A stretch of 64,000 bases of DNA, from the NCBI RefSeq assembly GCF_002198095.1, contig NZ_NHMK01000009.1, positions 620,001-684,000 of the forward strand. Direction: 5' to 3'. Shown here in pieces: positions 1-12,373 of the stretch. Below the pieces are notes generated by a model. It saw only the letters and a list, made by a program, of their open reading frames with translations, was not told the origin of the DNA and ran no database searches. The position numbers and the translations under genes were made by a program. Every line of letters begins with the position of its first letter. The first letter of the stretch is position 1. The stretch comes from Deinococcus indicus (lineage in GTDB: Bacteria > Deinococcota > Deinococci > Deinococcales > Deinococcaceae).

Positions 1-23
1 CTCCTGCCATCAACCGTCAACCT

Positions 24-1109
24 TCAACTGTCAACGGCGTTGTCCCCGTCGCCCTCGGGGATGCTGGCGAACTCGCCGCGACGGGCGGCGCGTTTGTCCT
101 GCTCGGCGTTCTCGGCCGTCTCGTAGGCCTTGATGATGCGGCCCACCAGCGGGTGACGGACGACGTCCACCTCGGTGAACTCGTGCCACGCGATGCCGTC
201 GATGGAACTCAGGACGCGCTTGGCGACCGCCAGACCGCTCGTGATGTGGCGCGGCAGGTCGATCTGGGTCACGTCCCCGGTCACGACGACCTTGCTGGAA
301 AAGCCCATGCGGGTCAGGAACATCTTCATCTGCTCGCCCGTGGTGTTCTGCGCCTCGTCCAGAATGATGAACGCGTCGTTCAGGGTGCGGCCGCGCATGA
401 ACGCCAGGGGCGCGATCTCGATCACGCCGCTCGTCAGGTACGACTCGAACTTCTCCTGGTCCAGCATGTCCTGCAGCGCGTCGTACAGCGGGCGCAGGTA
501 CGGGTCGATCTTGGCCTGCAGGTCGCCGGGCAGGAAGCCCAGCTTCTCGCCTGCCTCGACGGCCGGGCGGGTCAGGATGATCCGCTTGACCCGCTTGGCC
601 TTCAGGGCCTGCACGGCCATGGCGACTGCCATGTACGTCTTGCCGGTCCCGGCCGGACCGACCCCGAAGGTGATGTCGCTGCGTTCGATGCTCTCCAGGT
701 ACAGTTTCTGCCCCGGCGTCTTGGGTTTCAGGCCGCGCGGCAGGCTCAGGCCCGTCACCTGCGTCTCGGCGGCCAGGCTGCGGCCCTCGTTGCTCAGGCG
801 CGCGGAGCGCAGCAGGCTGTCGGGCGTGAGTTCCCCGCCACCACGCACCACGTCCAGCGCGTCGCGGATCATCCGTTCGGCGCCGCGCACGTCGGTCTCG
901 TCACCCGTGATGGTGATGGTCTCGCCGCGCGCCACCAGTTTCGCTTTCGTCAGTTCGCGCATGCGGCGCAGGTTGGCGTCGCCGGCGCCCAGCAGCGAGT
1001 ACGCCTCGCGCTGGTTCTCGATCTGGATGGTGGCGGTGGTCGGGCCGGTCGTCGTCTGGGCCGTCGCGGCCTGAACGGGCAGACCGGACTCGTTGTTGGG
1101 CTGTGTCAA
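24..1109 (-). CDS. phoH: PhoH family ATPase
   Basis: A 361-residue PhoH-like protein, a cytoplasmic P-loop NTPase family often placed beside ybeY and linked to RNA metabolism. The Walker A motif GPAGTGKT is at residues 151-158 and a Walker B-like FIILDEAQN follows. The N-terminal ~90 residues look like the KH-type nucleic-acid-binding part usual in this family. The start is a TTG preceded five bases upstream by GGAG; the open frame continues far upstream, but family similarity begins only after this TTG. The first ~25 residues are Thr/Gln-rich and poorly conserved. It is divergent from aroE. Function is inferred from family; the biochemical role of PhoH proteins is not firmly settled. Confidence 0.93.
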   Translation of the reverse strand: MTQPNNESGLPVQAATAQTTTGPTTATIQIENQREAYSLLGAGDANLRRMRELTKAKLVARGETITITGDETDVRGAERMIRDALDVVRGGGELTPDSLLRSARLSNEGRSLAAETQVTGLSLPRGLKPKTPGQKLYLESIERSDITFGVGPAGTGKTYMAVAMAVQALKAKRVKRIILTRPAVEAGEKLGFLPGDLQAKIDPYLRPLYDALQDMLDQEKFESYLTSGVIEIAPLAFMRGRTLNDAFIILDEAQNTTGEQMKMFLTRMGFSSKVVVTGDVTQIDLPRHITSGLAVAKRVLSSIDGIAWHEFTEVDVVRHPLVGRIIKAYETAENAEQDKRAARRGEFASIPEGDGDNAVDS

Positions 1110-1292
1110 GTGTTCTCCAGTCGCGCGGCGTGGCGCACCCTCCCCCCGGTACGGGCGGGGAAGGGAAGGGGTCGGATGGTCATCTGGATGCACACATTCT
1201 GTGCAGGAACCCGCCGGGCCGGCGTGTCCGGCAGCACATTCTGCCCCGAACATGAAGGCCTTGCACGCCCGGACCCGGCCGGGAAGATGCTC
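1110..1292. other. Intergenic region between divergent phoH and aroE
   Basis: Holds no gene that I can support. Two direct repeats of CACATTCTG lie at 1193-1201 and 1235-1243 (CAGAATGTG on the minus strand); a related copy occurs upstream of the kinase gene near 26711. They could be parts of phoH promoters, but no clear -35 box is visible. Confidence 0.4.
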
Positions 1293-1298
1293 TAAACT
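1293..1298 (+). promoter_or_regulatory. -10-like box for aroE (leaderless type)
   Basis: TAAACT lies six bases before the GTG start of aroE and there is no Shine-Dalgarno sequence. This fits a leaderless transcript. No convincing -35 box is seen. Confidence 0.55.
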
Positions 1299-1304
1299 GA
1301 CCGG

Positions 1305-2170
1305 GTGAGTCTGCCGGACGGAACCCCTGCCCCCCGCGCCTTCCTGTTCGCCGATCCGGCCGCGCATTCCCTGTCGCCGCAGATGCACCGCGCGGCCTTC
1401 GCGCACGCCGGTCTGCCCGGAACGTACGAGGCGCGGCGCGTCCCGCCGGCCGATCTGGCGGCGGCCATCGCGGGGTTGCGGGCGCCCGGCGTGCTGGGCG
1501 CGAACCTGAGCCTGCCGCACAAGGAGGCCGCCCTGCCGCTGCTCGACAGCCTGAGCGGCGCGGCGCAGGCGGTCGGGGCCGTGAACACCATCGTTCACCG
1601 GGGCGGCCAGTTGCACGGCGACAACACCGACTCGCCGGGCCTGCGTGACGCCCTGTCCGACGCCGGGTACATCTGGGAGCAGGGCGCCGAGGTGATCGTG
1701 CTGGGGGCCGGGGGGGCCGCCCGCGCCGCCGTGCACGCCCTGATCTGCGGCGAGCAGAACGTGACGGTCGTGAACCGCACCCTGGAACGCGCGCAGGCCA
1801 TCGCCGCCGACTGGCACGTCCCGGACGCCGACTTTCAGGTGACGGCCCTCCCCGCCCACGCGGCCCCGTGGGAGTCGGCGGCGCTCGTCGTGAACGCCAG
1901 CAGCGCCGGCCTGAACGACCCCGACCAGACGCCGCTGGACGCCGCGTTCCTGGCGAGGGTGCCCGCCGGGGCGCTCTTGTACGACATGGTCTACAAACCC
2001 GCCGAGACCCGTCTGATGCGCGAGGCCCGCGCCGCCGGACTGAACGCCGAGAACGGCCTGGGGATGCTGGCCCACCAGGCGCGGCTGGCCTTCCGCGCCT
2101 GGACCGGCGCGGACGTGCCCGTGGACGTGTTCCTGGACGCCTTGAACGCCCGGCCGGCGCGGGAGGGTTG

Positions 2171-2171
<1 letters not shown>
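1305..2171 (+). CDS. aroE: Shikimate dehydrogenase
   Basis: Converts 3-dehydroshikimate and NADPH to shikimate in aromatic amino acid synthesis; cytoplasmic. The 288-residue length is typical. The N-terminal substrate domain has [11 protein letters not shown] and the catalytic lysine in SLPHKE (K73). The catalytic aspartate is in GDNTDSPG (D109), and the nucleotide-binding loop is [11 protein letters not shown]-terminal NASSAGL and [10 protein letters not shown] match the family. The GTG start follows a TAAACT box by six bases. The stop overlaps the start of the next kinase gene as TGATG, so the two are probably cotranscribed. A diverged AroE-like protein without these catalytic residues is encoded at 24131. 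Confidence 0.96.
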
Positions 2172-5475
<3,304 letters not shown>

Positions 5476-5476
<1 letters not shown>

Positions 5477-5632
5477 TACGGATTCCGTTTGTTTCGCTGA
5501 CAGATCGGAACATCACCGATCTGCCAGCTCCACGTCCGGAACCCGTTTCTCTCCTGCTCTGCGGGGCAGCTCTCCGAGTCGCATCCGCTCGAATTGAACG
5601 GGCTGTGCAGCCCATTCAATCGGAGTCCGTAT
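5476..5632 (+). repeat. ATACGG palindromic element, copy A (157 bp, full length)
   Basis: Starts ATACGGATTCCG and ends CGGAGTCCGTAT, so its ends are inverted repeats. Inside are a hairpin CAGATCGG/CCGATCTG and a second one around GGGCTGTGCAGCCC. The first base completes the TGA stop of the upstream kinase and the last two bases are the AT of the downstream ATG. Flanks are TG and GA, consistent with insertion into TGATGA. Confidence 0.9.
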
Positions 5633-6932
5633 GACCCACCCCGCCACCCAGGGCGTCCCCGGCGAGGGCGAAGCCCTGCGAATCCTGCACCTGGAAGACA
5701 GCGAACTCGACCACGAACTCGTGACCATGCACGTCGAGACCGACCTGCCCTGGCCGGTCGAGATCACCCGCGTCGAGGACGAGGCAGGCTTCCTGCACGC
5801 CCTGAGCAGCGCGCCCCCGCACCTGATCCTCAGCGACTTCGCGCTGCCCAGCTACGACGGCCTGAGCGCCTACCGCGCCGCGCACCAGCGCCTGCCGAAG
5901 GTGCCGTTCATCATCGTGACCGGCGCCATGGGCGAGGAAACCGCCGTGGACACCCTGCGCGAGGGCGTCACCGACTACATCCTCAAGCAGCGCCTCGAGC
6001 GGCTGGCGCCCAGCATCCGCCGCGCCATCGCCGAGGTCGAGTCCCGCATCCGCCGCGAACGCGCCGAACAGGAGATCCGGCAGCTGAACCTTTCCCTCCA
6101 GGCCCGCCTCGAGGAAGTCGAGCGGCTGCGCAACACTGCCGAACGCCAGAGCCAGCGCCTGGAAATCCAGGCCCGGCAGCTCGAGGAGGCCCTGAACCTC
6201 CAGAAGACCTTCCTGGCCGAAACCAGCCACGAGCTGCGCACGCCCCTGACCGCCCTGCACGGCTACCTGCGCCGCGCCGAACGCGAGGCCGGCGGCAGCC
6301 AGACGCTGCTCGACGCGCAGCGCGTCGCGGAGAACATGACCCGCCTCGTGAACGACCTGCTGCAACTTTCGCGCGGGGAACTCGTGCAGAGCATCGAGAT
6401 GCACTTCATGAACCTCGGGCAGCTGCTGCGGCAGGTGGGCCGCGACTACGGCGTGAAAGCCCCGGACGGCGTGTACGAGATCGTCGGCGACCCCGGCCGC
6501 CTGAACCAGGTGTTCATCAACCTCGTCACGAACGCCATCCGCGTGACCGGCAGCCCCGACAAGGTCTGGCTGGAGATCGTGCCCCGCCCCGGCGAACTGG
6601 AGGTGCGGGTCGTGGACCGTGGCCCCGGCGTGCCGGACGCCGTGAAACCCCGCATCTTCGACAAGTTCTACCGTGGCAAGGAGGCCGGGTCGGCCGGCCT
6701 GGGCCTGACCATCGCGCAGCAGGTCGTGACCGCGCACGGCGGCACCATCGACGTGGTGGACACGCCGGGCGGCGGCGCGACCTTCCGCGTGCGCCTGCCG
6801 CTGCCCGAGGAGGACGACGAGACGGGCGGCGACCTCGAACCGTCCATCGACCCGGATGACGTGGTTGCAGGCGACGTGGTTGCACCCGACGGAACCACAC
6901 CCGACGGGACCGCAGATGCCCGGACAGGCTGA
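5631..6932 (+). CDS. Response regulator receiver-histidine kinase hybrid
   Basis: A 433-residue cytoplasmic protein. The receiver domain is at about residues 15-135, with the acidic pair at E22-D23 and phospho-acceptor D69 in LILSDFALP. A coiled coil spans about 135-190. HisKA follows with H200 in ETSHELRTPL, then a HATPase domain (NLVTNAIR, DRGPGVPD, GLGLTIAQQ). The last ~35 residues are acidic and low complexity. The receiver-first order suggests it accepts phosphate from another kinase, most likely the upstream CHASE kinase, and then signals through its own kinase domain; that pairing is inferred from gene order. The ATG is partly formed by the end of the palindromic element, and the pre-insertion junction would have been an overlapping TGATG. 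Confidence 0.92.
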   Translation: MTHPATQGVPGEGEALRILHLEDSELDHELVTMHVETDLPWPVEITRVEDEAGFLHALSSAPPHLILSDFALPSYDGLSAYRAAHQRLPKVPFIIVTGAMGEETAVDTLREGVTDYILKQRLERLAPSIRRAIAEVESRIRRERAEQEIRQLNLSLQARLEEVERLRNTAERQSQRLEIQARQLEEALNLQKTFLAETSHELRTPLTALHGYLRRAEREAGGSQTLLDAQRVAENMTRLVNDLLQLSRGELVQSIEMHFMNLGQLLRQVGRDYGVKAPDGVYEIVGDPGRLNQVFINLVTNAIRVTGSPDKVWLEIVPRPGELEVRVVDRGPGVPDAVKPRIFDKFYRGKEAGSAGLGLTIAQQVVTAHGGTIDVVDTPGGGATFRVRLPLPEEDDETGGDLEPSIDPDDVVAGDVVAPDGTTPDGTADARTG

Positions 6933-6955
6933 CAGTCTGGGCCGCCGCGGCGCGC

Positions 6956-6961
6956 TAGCGT
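6956..6961 (+). promoter_or_regulatory. -10-like box for the OsmC gene
   Basis: TAGCGT seven bases before ATG 6969. It supports the ATG over the in-frame GTG at 6960, which would overlap the box. Confidence 0.5.
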
Positions 6962-6968
6962 GGACGGC

Positions 6969-7367
<399 letters not shown>

Positions 7368-7377
7368 CGGGCAACAG

Positions 7378-7413
7378 AAGAGAGGCCGGAAAGCAGTTGC
7401 TCCGGCCTCTCTT
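7378..7413. terminator. Bidirectional terminator between the OsmC gene and mrdA
   Basis: A perfect 13-bp stem (AAGAGAGGCCGGA with its complement) and a 10-base loop lie between two convergent genes. Confidence 0.85.
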
Positions 7414-7431
7414 CCTGTCGGGGGTCAGGGG

Positions 7432-9519
7432 TCAGGGTTGCTGGGCGCTGCGGCCGGGCGTGCCGGCGTCCGCCCTGGCTGCGGCGGCGGCACGCTGCGC
7501 CCGGACCTTGTACACCCGGTGCATCTCGTCGAGTTCGCCCGTGCAGGGCTGCTGCGCGCTGAGCGGCAGGGCGCTGCCCTTCTCGTCCAGGGTTACGCAC
7601 CAGCGGGCGGCGAACATCTTCTTCACGGCCTTCAGCGCCGGGCCGGAGCCCTCGCCGCCGTTCTGGAAGAACGCCACGACCGCGAAGTTCGGGCTGGACA
7701 GCGGCCCGTACCCCTCGTACCACGCGTGGGTGTACGCGTACCCGCCCCGGCGGCTCAGGCCGTTCTCGGCGGTGCCGGTCTTGCCGCCGGTCCGCACCGG
7801 GAACAGTTCCGGGCCGACCTCGTGGCGGGACGTGCCGGTCGGGATGCTGGTCGTCCAGGTCATGCCTTCCTTGACCAGATCGAAGGCCGCGGTGTTGCCG
7901 TTGCGGACCACGTTCACGGCCGGTTTGCGCGGGACCGGCGTGCCGTCCACGGCCTTCAGGACCGTCAGGGGGCGTTTCTGCCCGCCGCCGATGATGGTGG
8001 ACATGACGGACACGACCTGTGCGGGCGTGACCAGCACGTCGCCCTGACCGATACTCATGTTCAGCGCGAAGCCCGGATACCACGGCGCGTTCGGGTTGGT
8101 GTAGTCGTCCGCGTCGAGCAGCATCCCGGTCTTCTCGCCCACGAGTTCCAGGCCGGTTTCCGCGTTGTAGCCCAGTTCGGTCAGGCGGGACTTGAGTTGC
8201 CGCGAGTAGGCTTCGGTCCCGGCCCGCGCCGCCGAATCGTAGTACCAGGGGTTGCACGAGAACGCCACGGCCTTGCGGCCGTCCACCGGTCCCAGCCCGT
8301 AGCCCGCCCAGTTGCGGAACGCGGCCCGCCCGAAGTAGTACGTGGGCGCGCAGTTCATGGTGAAGTTCCCCCACTTCTCCACGTACATCAGGGTCGTGGC
8401 GATCTTGAACACGCTGCCCGGGTTGTACGCCTGCACCACGCGGTTGGAGGTCACGGCGTCCAGCTCGGCCAGCGGGCGGTTCGGGTCAATGGCCCAGTTC
8501 TTCGCGGCCGGGTCCGGGCTCGGCACCCGCGAGAACCAGTTCGGGTCGTACGCGGGACTGCTCGCCATGGCCAGCACCTCGTTCGTGCGCGGGTCGATGG
8601 CGATCACCGCGCCGCGCGTGTACGGCTCGGCGGGCTTGCCGTACTTCGCTCGGCCGGCGTTCACGTCCTTCAGGCCCTCGCGCAGCGCCTGCTCGGCGGC
8701 GCGTTGCAGGGACGACTCGATGGTCAGGGTCACGTCCTGGCCCTTCTGGCCCGGCGTGATGACCCGCTCGGTCTGCGGTTTGCCGCCCGCCGTGACCTCG
8801 CGGCGTTTCAGGCCGTTCCTGCCCTGCAGGGTGTCTTGCAGGCTGTACTCCAGTCCGCTGCGGCCCACCAGGTCGCCCAGGGTGTACCCGTCCTCCTTCA
8901 CCTGCGTCTCGGTGGCTTCCTGCACGTACCCGAGGAGGTGCCCGGCCATCTTGCCCTGCGGGTACACCCGTTCGAGGCGTTCACGCAGTTCCAGGCTGGG
9001 CACCAGCACCGTGTACTCGTAGATCGCCGCGAGTTTCTCCTGCGGGATATTGCGCGCCAGGACCGTCTCGGCCTCGCGCTGCCGGTTCGGCTCGCGCGGC
9101 TGCCCGCCGTCCAGCACGTCGGGCTTGATGCCCGCGAGGTACACGATCTTGTCCCAGGAGGGAATCGCCTGTTCCGGATCGGTCGGGTCGCGGCGGCCCG
9201 TGTACACCAGATCCACCGCCAGACGGTTCGTGGCGAGCAGCACGCCGTCACGGGTGCGGATCTCGCCGCGCAGCGCCGGGATGACCTCGTCACGCTGGTA
9301 GTTGCTGGCCGAGCGCACCGCGTACTGATCGTGCTGCACGACCTGCAACTGGTACAGCCGGCCCCCCAGCGCCAGCAGGCCCAGACTGAACGCCAGGGCC
9401 GTCCAGCGCACGCGGGACGCTCCCTCGTGCGCCGCCCGCGCCGGTCGCGCCCGCCCGCGCGCCCCGGCGCGGCGCCGCAGCCGGTCCTGGCGGTCCATGG
9501 CCTGTCCGGCGCGGCTCAC
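7432..9519 (-). CDS. mrdA: Penicillin-binding protein 2 (elongasome transpeptidase)
   Basis: A 695-residue class B penicillin-binding protein that cross-links peptidoglycan during elongation. A short basic N-terminus precedes one TM helix (TALAFSLGLLALGG), then the pedestal domain (RGEIRTRDGVLLATN). The transpeptidase has SVFK at S369, an SCN motif, and the KTG box GGKTGTAEN at K580. The GTG start overlaps the mreD stop as GTGA and has GGAG about eight bases upstream; an ATG 21 bases later is possible but lacks such a site. It is the last gene of deoC-maf-mreC-mreD-mrdA. The C-terminus is Ala/Arg-rich and poorly conserved. Confidence 0.95.
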   Translation of the reverse strand: MSRAGQAMDRQDRLRRRAGARGRARPARAAHEGASRVRWTALAFSLGLLALGGRLYQLQVVQHDQYAVRSASNYQRDEVIPALRGEIRTRDGVLLATNRLAVDLVYTGRRDPTDPEQAIPSWDKIVYLAGIKPDVLDGGQPREPNRQREAETVLARNIPQEKLAAIYEYTVLVPSLELRERLERVYPQGKMAGHLLGYVQEATETQVKEDGYTLGDLVGRSGLEYSLQDTLQGRNGLKRREVTAGGKPQTERVITPGQKGQDVTLTIESSLQRAAEQALREGLKDVNAGRAKYGKPAEPYTRGAVIAIDPRTNEVLAMASSPAYDPNWFSRVPSPDPAAKNWAIDPNRPLAELDAVTSNRVVQAYNPGSVFKIATTLMYVEKWGNFTMNCAPTYYFGRAAFRNWAGYGLGPVDGRKAVAFSCNPWYYDSAARAGTEAYSRQLKSRLTELGYNAETGLELVGEKTGMLLDADDYTNPNAPWYPGFALNMSIGQGDVLVTPAQVVSVMSTIIGGGQKRPLTVLKAVDGTPVPRKPAVNVVRNGNTAAFDLVKEGMTWTTSIPTGTSRHEVGPELFPVRTGGKTGTAENGLSRRGGYAYTHAWYEGYGPLSSPNFAVVAFFQNGGEGSGPALKAVKKMFAARWCVTLDEKGSALPLSAQQPCTGELDEMHRVYKVRAQRAAAAARADAGTPGRSAQQP

Positions 9520-10055
9520 GCGAGGTGCTCCTCGGGGCCGCTGCGGGAACCGAAGGCCCACGCGACGACCCGCTCCCACAGCGGGTACAGCACCAGCGTA
9601 CCCACGAACACCAGCGGTACGGCGGTGCGCAGCAGGTCGGCCGTGATCAGGTTCGCGCGCAGCCAGTAGTTCAGGATCAGGAACGCCAGCCACTGCCCCG
9701 TGACGGCCATCAGGACCGTCAGCAGCATCTGGAACAAGCCGCTGTCGGCCACGTAACGCCGCACCAGCAGCGTCAGCAGCGCCCCGCCCGCCACGCCCGC
9801 CGCGTGCAGGCCCAGCGCGCCGCTGCCCAGCAGGTCCTGCCCCAGCCCCACCCCGTACGCAGCCAGGACCGCCCAGGGGGGCGGCAGCCGCCACACCAGC
9901 GCCGCGCCGGTCAGCAGGAACAGGTCCGGCGCGGGAATGCCCGCCGCGTCCGACAGGCGCGACAGCAGCCCCTGCGCCGCGATCAGCAGCGCGGCGTACA
10001 CGATCAGCTTCACCCACCGCAGCGGGCCGCGCGGCGCGGGATACGGACCCCTCAT
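9516..10055 (-). CDS. mreD: Rod shape-determining protein MreD
   Basis: A 179-residue integral membrane protein with about five hydrophobic segments, starting near KLIVYAALLIAAQGLL. MreD is the membrane partner of MreC and PBP2 in the elongasome. Sequence similarity in this family is weak; the call rests on size, topology and position between mreC and mrdA. The AT of its ATG is the last two bases of palindromic element B, which lies between mreC and mreD. mreB is not in the window. Confidence 0.88.
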   Translation of the reverse strand: MRGPYPAPRGPLRWVKLIVYAALLIAAQGLLSRLSDAAGIPAPDLFLLTGAALVWRLPPPWAVLAAYGVGLGQDLLGSGALGLHAAGVAGGALLTLLVRRYVADSGLFQMLLTVLMAVTGQWLAFLILNYWLRANLITADLLRTAVPLVFVGTLVLYPLWERVVAWAFGSRSGPEEHLA

Positions 10056-10210
10056 ACGGACTCCGATTGAATGGGCTGCACAGCCCGCTGGGTCCGAGCG
10101 GATGCGGCTCGTAGAGCTGCTCCGCAGAGTGGGAGAGAGACGGGTTCCGGACGTGGAGCCGGCAATCCGGTGACGTTCCGGATTGTCGGCGAAACAAACG
10201 GAGTCCGTAT
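10054..10210 (-). repeat. ATACGG palindromic element, copy B (157 bp) inside the mreC-mreD operon
   Basis: Reverse orientation. On the minus strand it begins at the A of the mreC TGA stop and ends with the AT of the mreD ATG, exactly as copy A does. The internal hairpin is CAATCCGG/CCGGATTG. Flanks are TC and CA on the plus strand, giving TGATGA on the coding strand before insertion. Confidence 0.9.
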
Positions 10211-10992
10211 CATAATCCCTCCAGCAGCGTGACGTCCTCGATCACGCCGACGTCCACGCTGGGTTTCACGATCACGGTGCGGCTGATGTCGTTCGGGCCG
10301 AGCGGCATGACCTTCTCGACCGTCCCGACCCGGATGCCGACCGGAAAGACGCCGCCCAGGCTGTTCGTGACGAGCACGTCCCCGACCTTGATCGGCACGC
10401 TGCGCGAGAATTCGGCGCGCAGCCGGTCCGGCGGCACGCCGCGCGCCAGTCCGCGCCCGCCCCGGTTGCCCTGCAGGGTCACGCCCACGCTGCTTTCCGG
10501 ATCGACGAGCGCCACGACCGTGGACCGCTGCTCGGAGACGCTGGTGATCTGCCCGACCAGCCCGGCCGGAACGGTCACCGGCATCCGCAGCCGCACGCCG
10601 TCCGCCGAGCCGCGGTTCAGGTCCAGCCGCGCCAGCAGCGGGCTGGGGTCCACGGCGATCACCTGCGCGATGCCCAGCGCGTTCGGGGCCTGCGTGGTCG
10701 TGATGTTCATGACCTGCCGCAGCCGCGAGACTTCGCGGCGCAGCAGTTCGTTCTGCTGGCGCAGCGTGTCGTTCTCCTTGCCCAGCGTTCCCACCTGACG
10801 GGACAGTTCCCGCTCGTGGACCAGGGTCACGTAGGCCCGGCGCACGTTGTCGGCCGCCACGACCGACGCCTGCGTGATGGGCGCCGTCCCGGCCCGCCAC
10901 GACGAGGGCGCCACCACCTGAAACCGCGTGGTGACCATGCTGAGAGACAGCAGGCCCAGCGTGACGAGCAGGAATTTCCGGCCGTCGCTCAC
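10210..10992 (-). CDS. mreC: Rod shape-determining protein MreC
   Basis: A 260-residue bitopic protein: one N-terminal TM helix (LLVTLGLLSLSMV), a coiled coil around residues 50-85 (ELSRQVGTLGKENDTL), then the beta-rich periplasmic domain. MreC scaffolds PBP2 and MreD in the elongasome. The GTG start overlaps the maf stop as GTGA, pointing to translational coupling. The stop TGA ends on the first base of palindromic element B, so the junction with mreD is spread 157 bp apart although both genes stay in one operon. Confidence 0.93.
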   Translation of the reverse strand: MSDGRKFLLVTLGLLSLSMVTTRFQVVAPSSWRAGTAPITQASVVAADNVRRAYVTLVHERELSRQVGTLGKENDTLRQQNELLRREVSRLRQVMNITTTQAPNALGIAQVIAVDPSPLLARLDLNRGSADGVRLRMPVTVPAGLVGQITSVSEQRSTVVALVDPESSVGVTLQGNRGGRGLARGVPPDRLRAEFSRSVPIKVGDVLVTNSLGGVFPVGIRVGTVEKVMPLGPNDISRTVIVKPSVDVGVIEDVTLLEGL

Positions 10993-11630
10993 GCCCCGGC
11001 GACCCCCGCAGGCGGCGCGGCGCTCAGGCTGCCCCACACGGGCACGCCCGCGCCGCGCAGCAACCGGATCACGACGGACAGCGGAAAGCCCACCACGTTC
11101 GAGTACTCGCCGTCCAGCCGCTCGACCAGCGCCATGCCCAGGCCCTGGATGCCGTACCCGCCGGCCTTGTCCAGGCCCTCGCCCGTCGCGGCGTAGTGCG
11201 CGGTCTCGGCGTCGTCCAGCGTGCGGAAGGTCACGCGGGTGCGCGCGACCTCGACCGTCTCGGCCGCGCCGTGCAGGGCCGCCACGCCGGTGTACACGTC
11301 ATGCGTGCGGCCCGACAGCCGGCGCAGGAACGCCTCGTTCTCGGCGGCCGTGGCGGGCTTGGCCAGCAGGTCCGCGCCCACGGCGACCACCGTGTCGGCC
11401 GCCAGCACCACCGCGTCCGGGTGCGCGCGCGCCACCGAGCGGCCCTTGAGCAGCGCCAGTTCCGCTGCCAGCGCGTGCGGGTCGCTCTGGGTGCTGTCCT
11501 CGTCCTCGCCGCTGACGATCACCTCGAAGGTCACGCCCAGGCCGCCCAGCAGCTCACGCCGCCGGGGGCTGCCGGACGCCAGCACCACCCTCGGCGCGGT
11601 GAGGGCCGCGCCGCCTGAACCGCCCGCCAT
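10989..11630 (-). CDS. maf: Maf/YceF family nucleotide pyrophosphatase
   Basis: A 213-residue Maf protein, a pyrophosphatase for non-canonical nucleoside triphosphates (dTTP/UTP or m7GTP type). The signature LASGSPRRRELL is near residue 17, followed by LAADTVVAVG and the SGRTHDVYTGVA block. The ATG overlaps the deoC stop as TAATG. The first ~14 residues are Gly/Ala-rich. Its place directly upstream of mreC is a common arrangement for maf. Which base is preferred cannot be told from sequence alone. Confidence 0.92.
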   Translation of the reverse strand: MAGGSGGAALTAPRVVLASGSPRRRELLGGLGVTFEVIVSGEDEDSTQSDPHALAAELALLKGRSVARAHPDAVVLAADTVVAVGADLLAKPATAAENEAFLRRLSGRTHDVYTGVAALHGAAETVEVARTRVTFRTLDDAETAHYAATGEGLDKAGGYGIQGLGMALVERLDGEYSNVVGFPLSVVIRLLRGAGVPVWGSLSAAPPAGVAGA

Positions 11631-12292
11631 TAGTCCCCCTCGCCGCTCTGTTCGCCCGCCACGAGCGCCACGCCGCCCGACGTGCCCAGGCGCGTGGCGC
11701 CGGCCTCGATCATGTCCAGCGCGTCCTGGGCGCTGCGTACGCCGCCCGCCGCCTTGATCTGCGCGCGGCCCGCGATGACCTGCGCCATCAGGCGAACGTC
11801 GTCCAGGGTCGCGCCGCCCGTGCCGAAGCCCGTGCTGGTCTTCACGAAGTCCGCGCCGCCCAGCACGGCCGCCTCGGTCGCGCCGCGCTTCTGCTCGTCG
11901 TTCAGGTAGCAGGTCTCGATGATCACCTTCAGCACCGAGTCCGGAATGGCGCGGCGCACCGCGCGCACGTCGGCCTGCACGGCGTCCCAGTCGTTCGCCA
12001 GGGCCGCGCCGATGTGGATCACCATGTCCACCTCGTCCGCGCCGGCCTCGACGCTCAGGCGGGCCTCCACGGCCTTCTGGTCCGGGCTGACGGCCCCCAG
12101 CGGGAAGCCGCACACGGTCGCGACCTTCACGCCGCTGCCTTCCAGCTCGGCTTTCGCCAGCCCCACGAACACCGGGTTGATGCACACGGCGTAGAACGAA
12201 TGCTCACGGGCCTCGGCGCACAGTTTCTGAATATCGCCAGCGGTGGCGGTGGGTTTAAGCAGGGTATGGTCAATGTACGGCGCAAGCTTCAC
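11630..12292 (-). CDS. deoC: Deoxyribose-phosphate aldolase
   Basis: A 220-residue class I aldolase that splits 2-deoxyribose 5-phosphate into glyceraldehyde 3-phosphate and acetaldehyde in deoxynucleoside catabolism. Seen: IDHTLLKP at the N-terminus, KVIIETCYL, and the Schiff-base lysine in DFVKTSTGFG, with IKAAGGVR later. The GTG follows a TATGCT box by six bases on the minus strand; a nearby ATG is out of frame and stops quickly. It is the first gene of the deoC-maf-mreC-mreD-mrdA cluster and is divergent from the peroxiredoxin gene. Confidence 0.95.
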   Translation of the reverse strand: MKLAPYIDHTLLKPTATAGDIQKLCAEAREHSFYAVCINPVFVGLAKAELEGSGVKVATVCGFPLGAVSPDQKAVEARLSVEAGADEVDMVIHIGAALANDWDAVQADVRAVRRAIPDSVLKVIIETCYLNDEQKRGATEAAVLGGADFVKTSTGFGTGGATLDDVRLMAQVIAGRAQIKAAGGVRSAQDALDMIEAGATRLGTSGGVALVAGEQSGEGD

Positions 12293-12298
12293 CCCCCC

Positions 12299-12304
12299 AG
12301 CATA
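12299..12304 (-). promoter_or_regulatory. -10-like box for deoC
   Basis: TATGCT on the minus strand, six bases before the deoC GTG. It would drive the deoC-maf-mreCD-mrdA operon as a leaderless message. Confidence 0.5.
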
Positions 12305-12358
12305 CGCAGTCCAGCCTAAGAAGGTTGAACGCGCCGCCCGCTTCCGGCCCGCGCACGC

Positions 12359-12364
12359 TACCCT
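12359..12364 (+). promoter_or_regulatory. -10-like box for the peroxiredoxin gene
   Basis: TACCCT nine bases before ATG 12374. Confidence 0.5.
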
Positions 12365-12373
12365 GGGAACGCC

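Noticed and set aside
1..23. Start of another gene at the window edge
   Set aside because: Only 23 bases before the phoH stop, with repeated CAACCGTCAACC-like words; nothing can be assigned.
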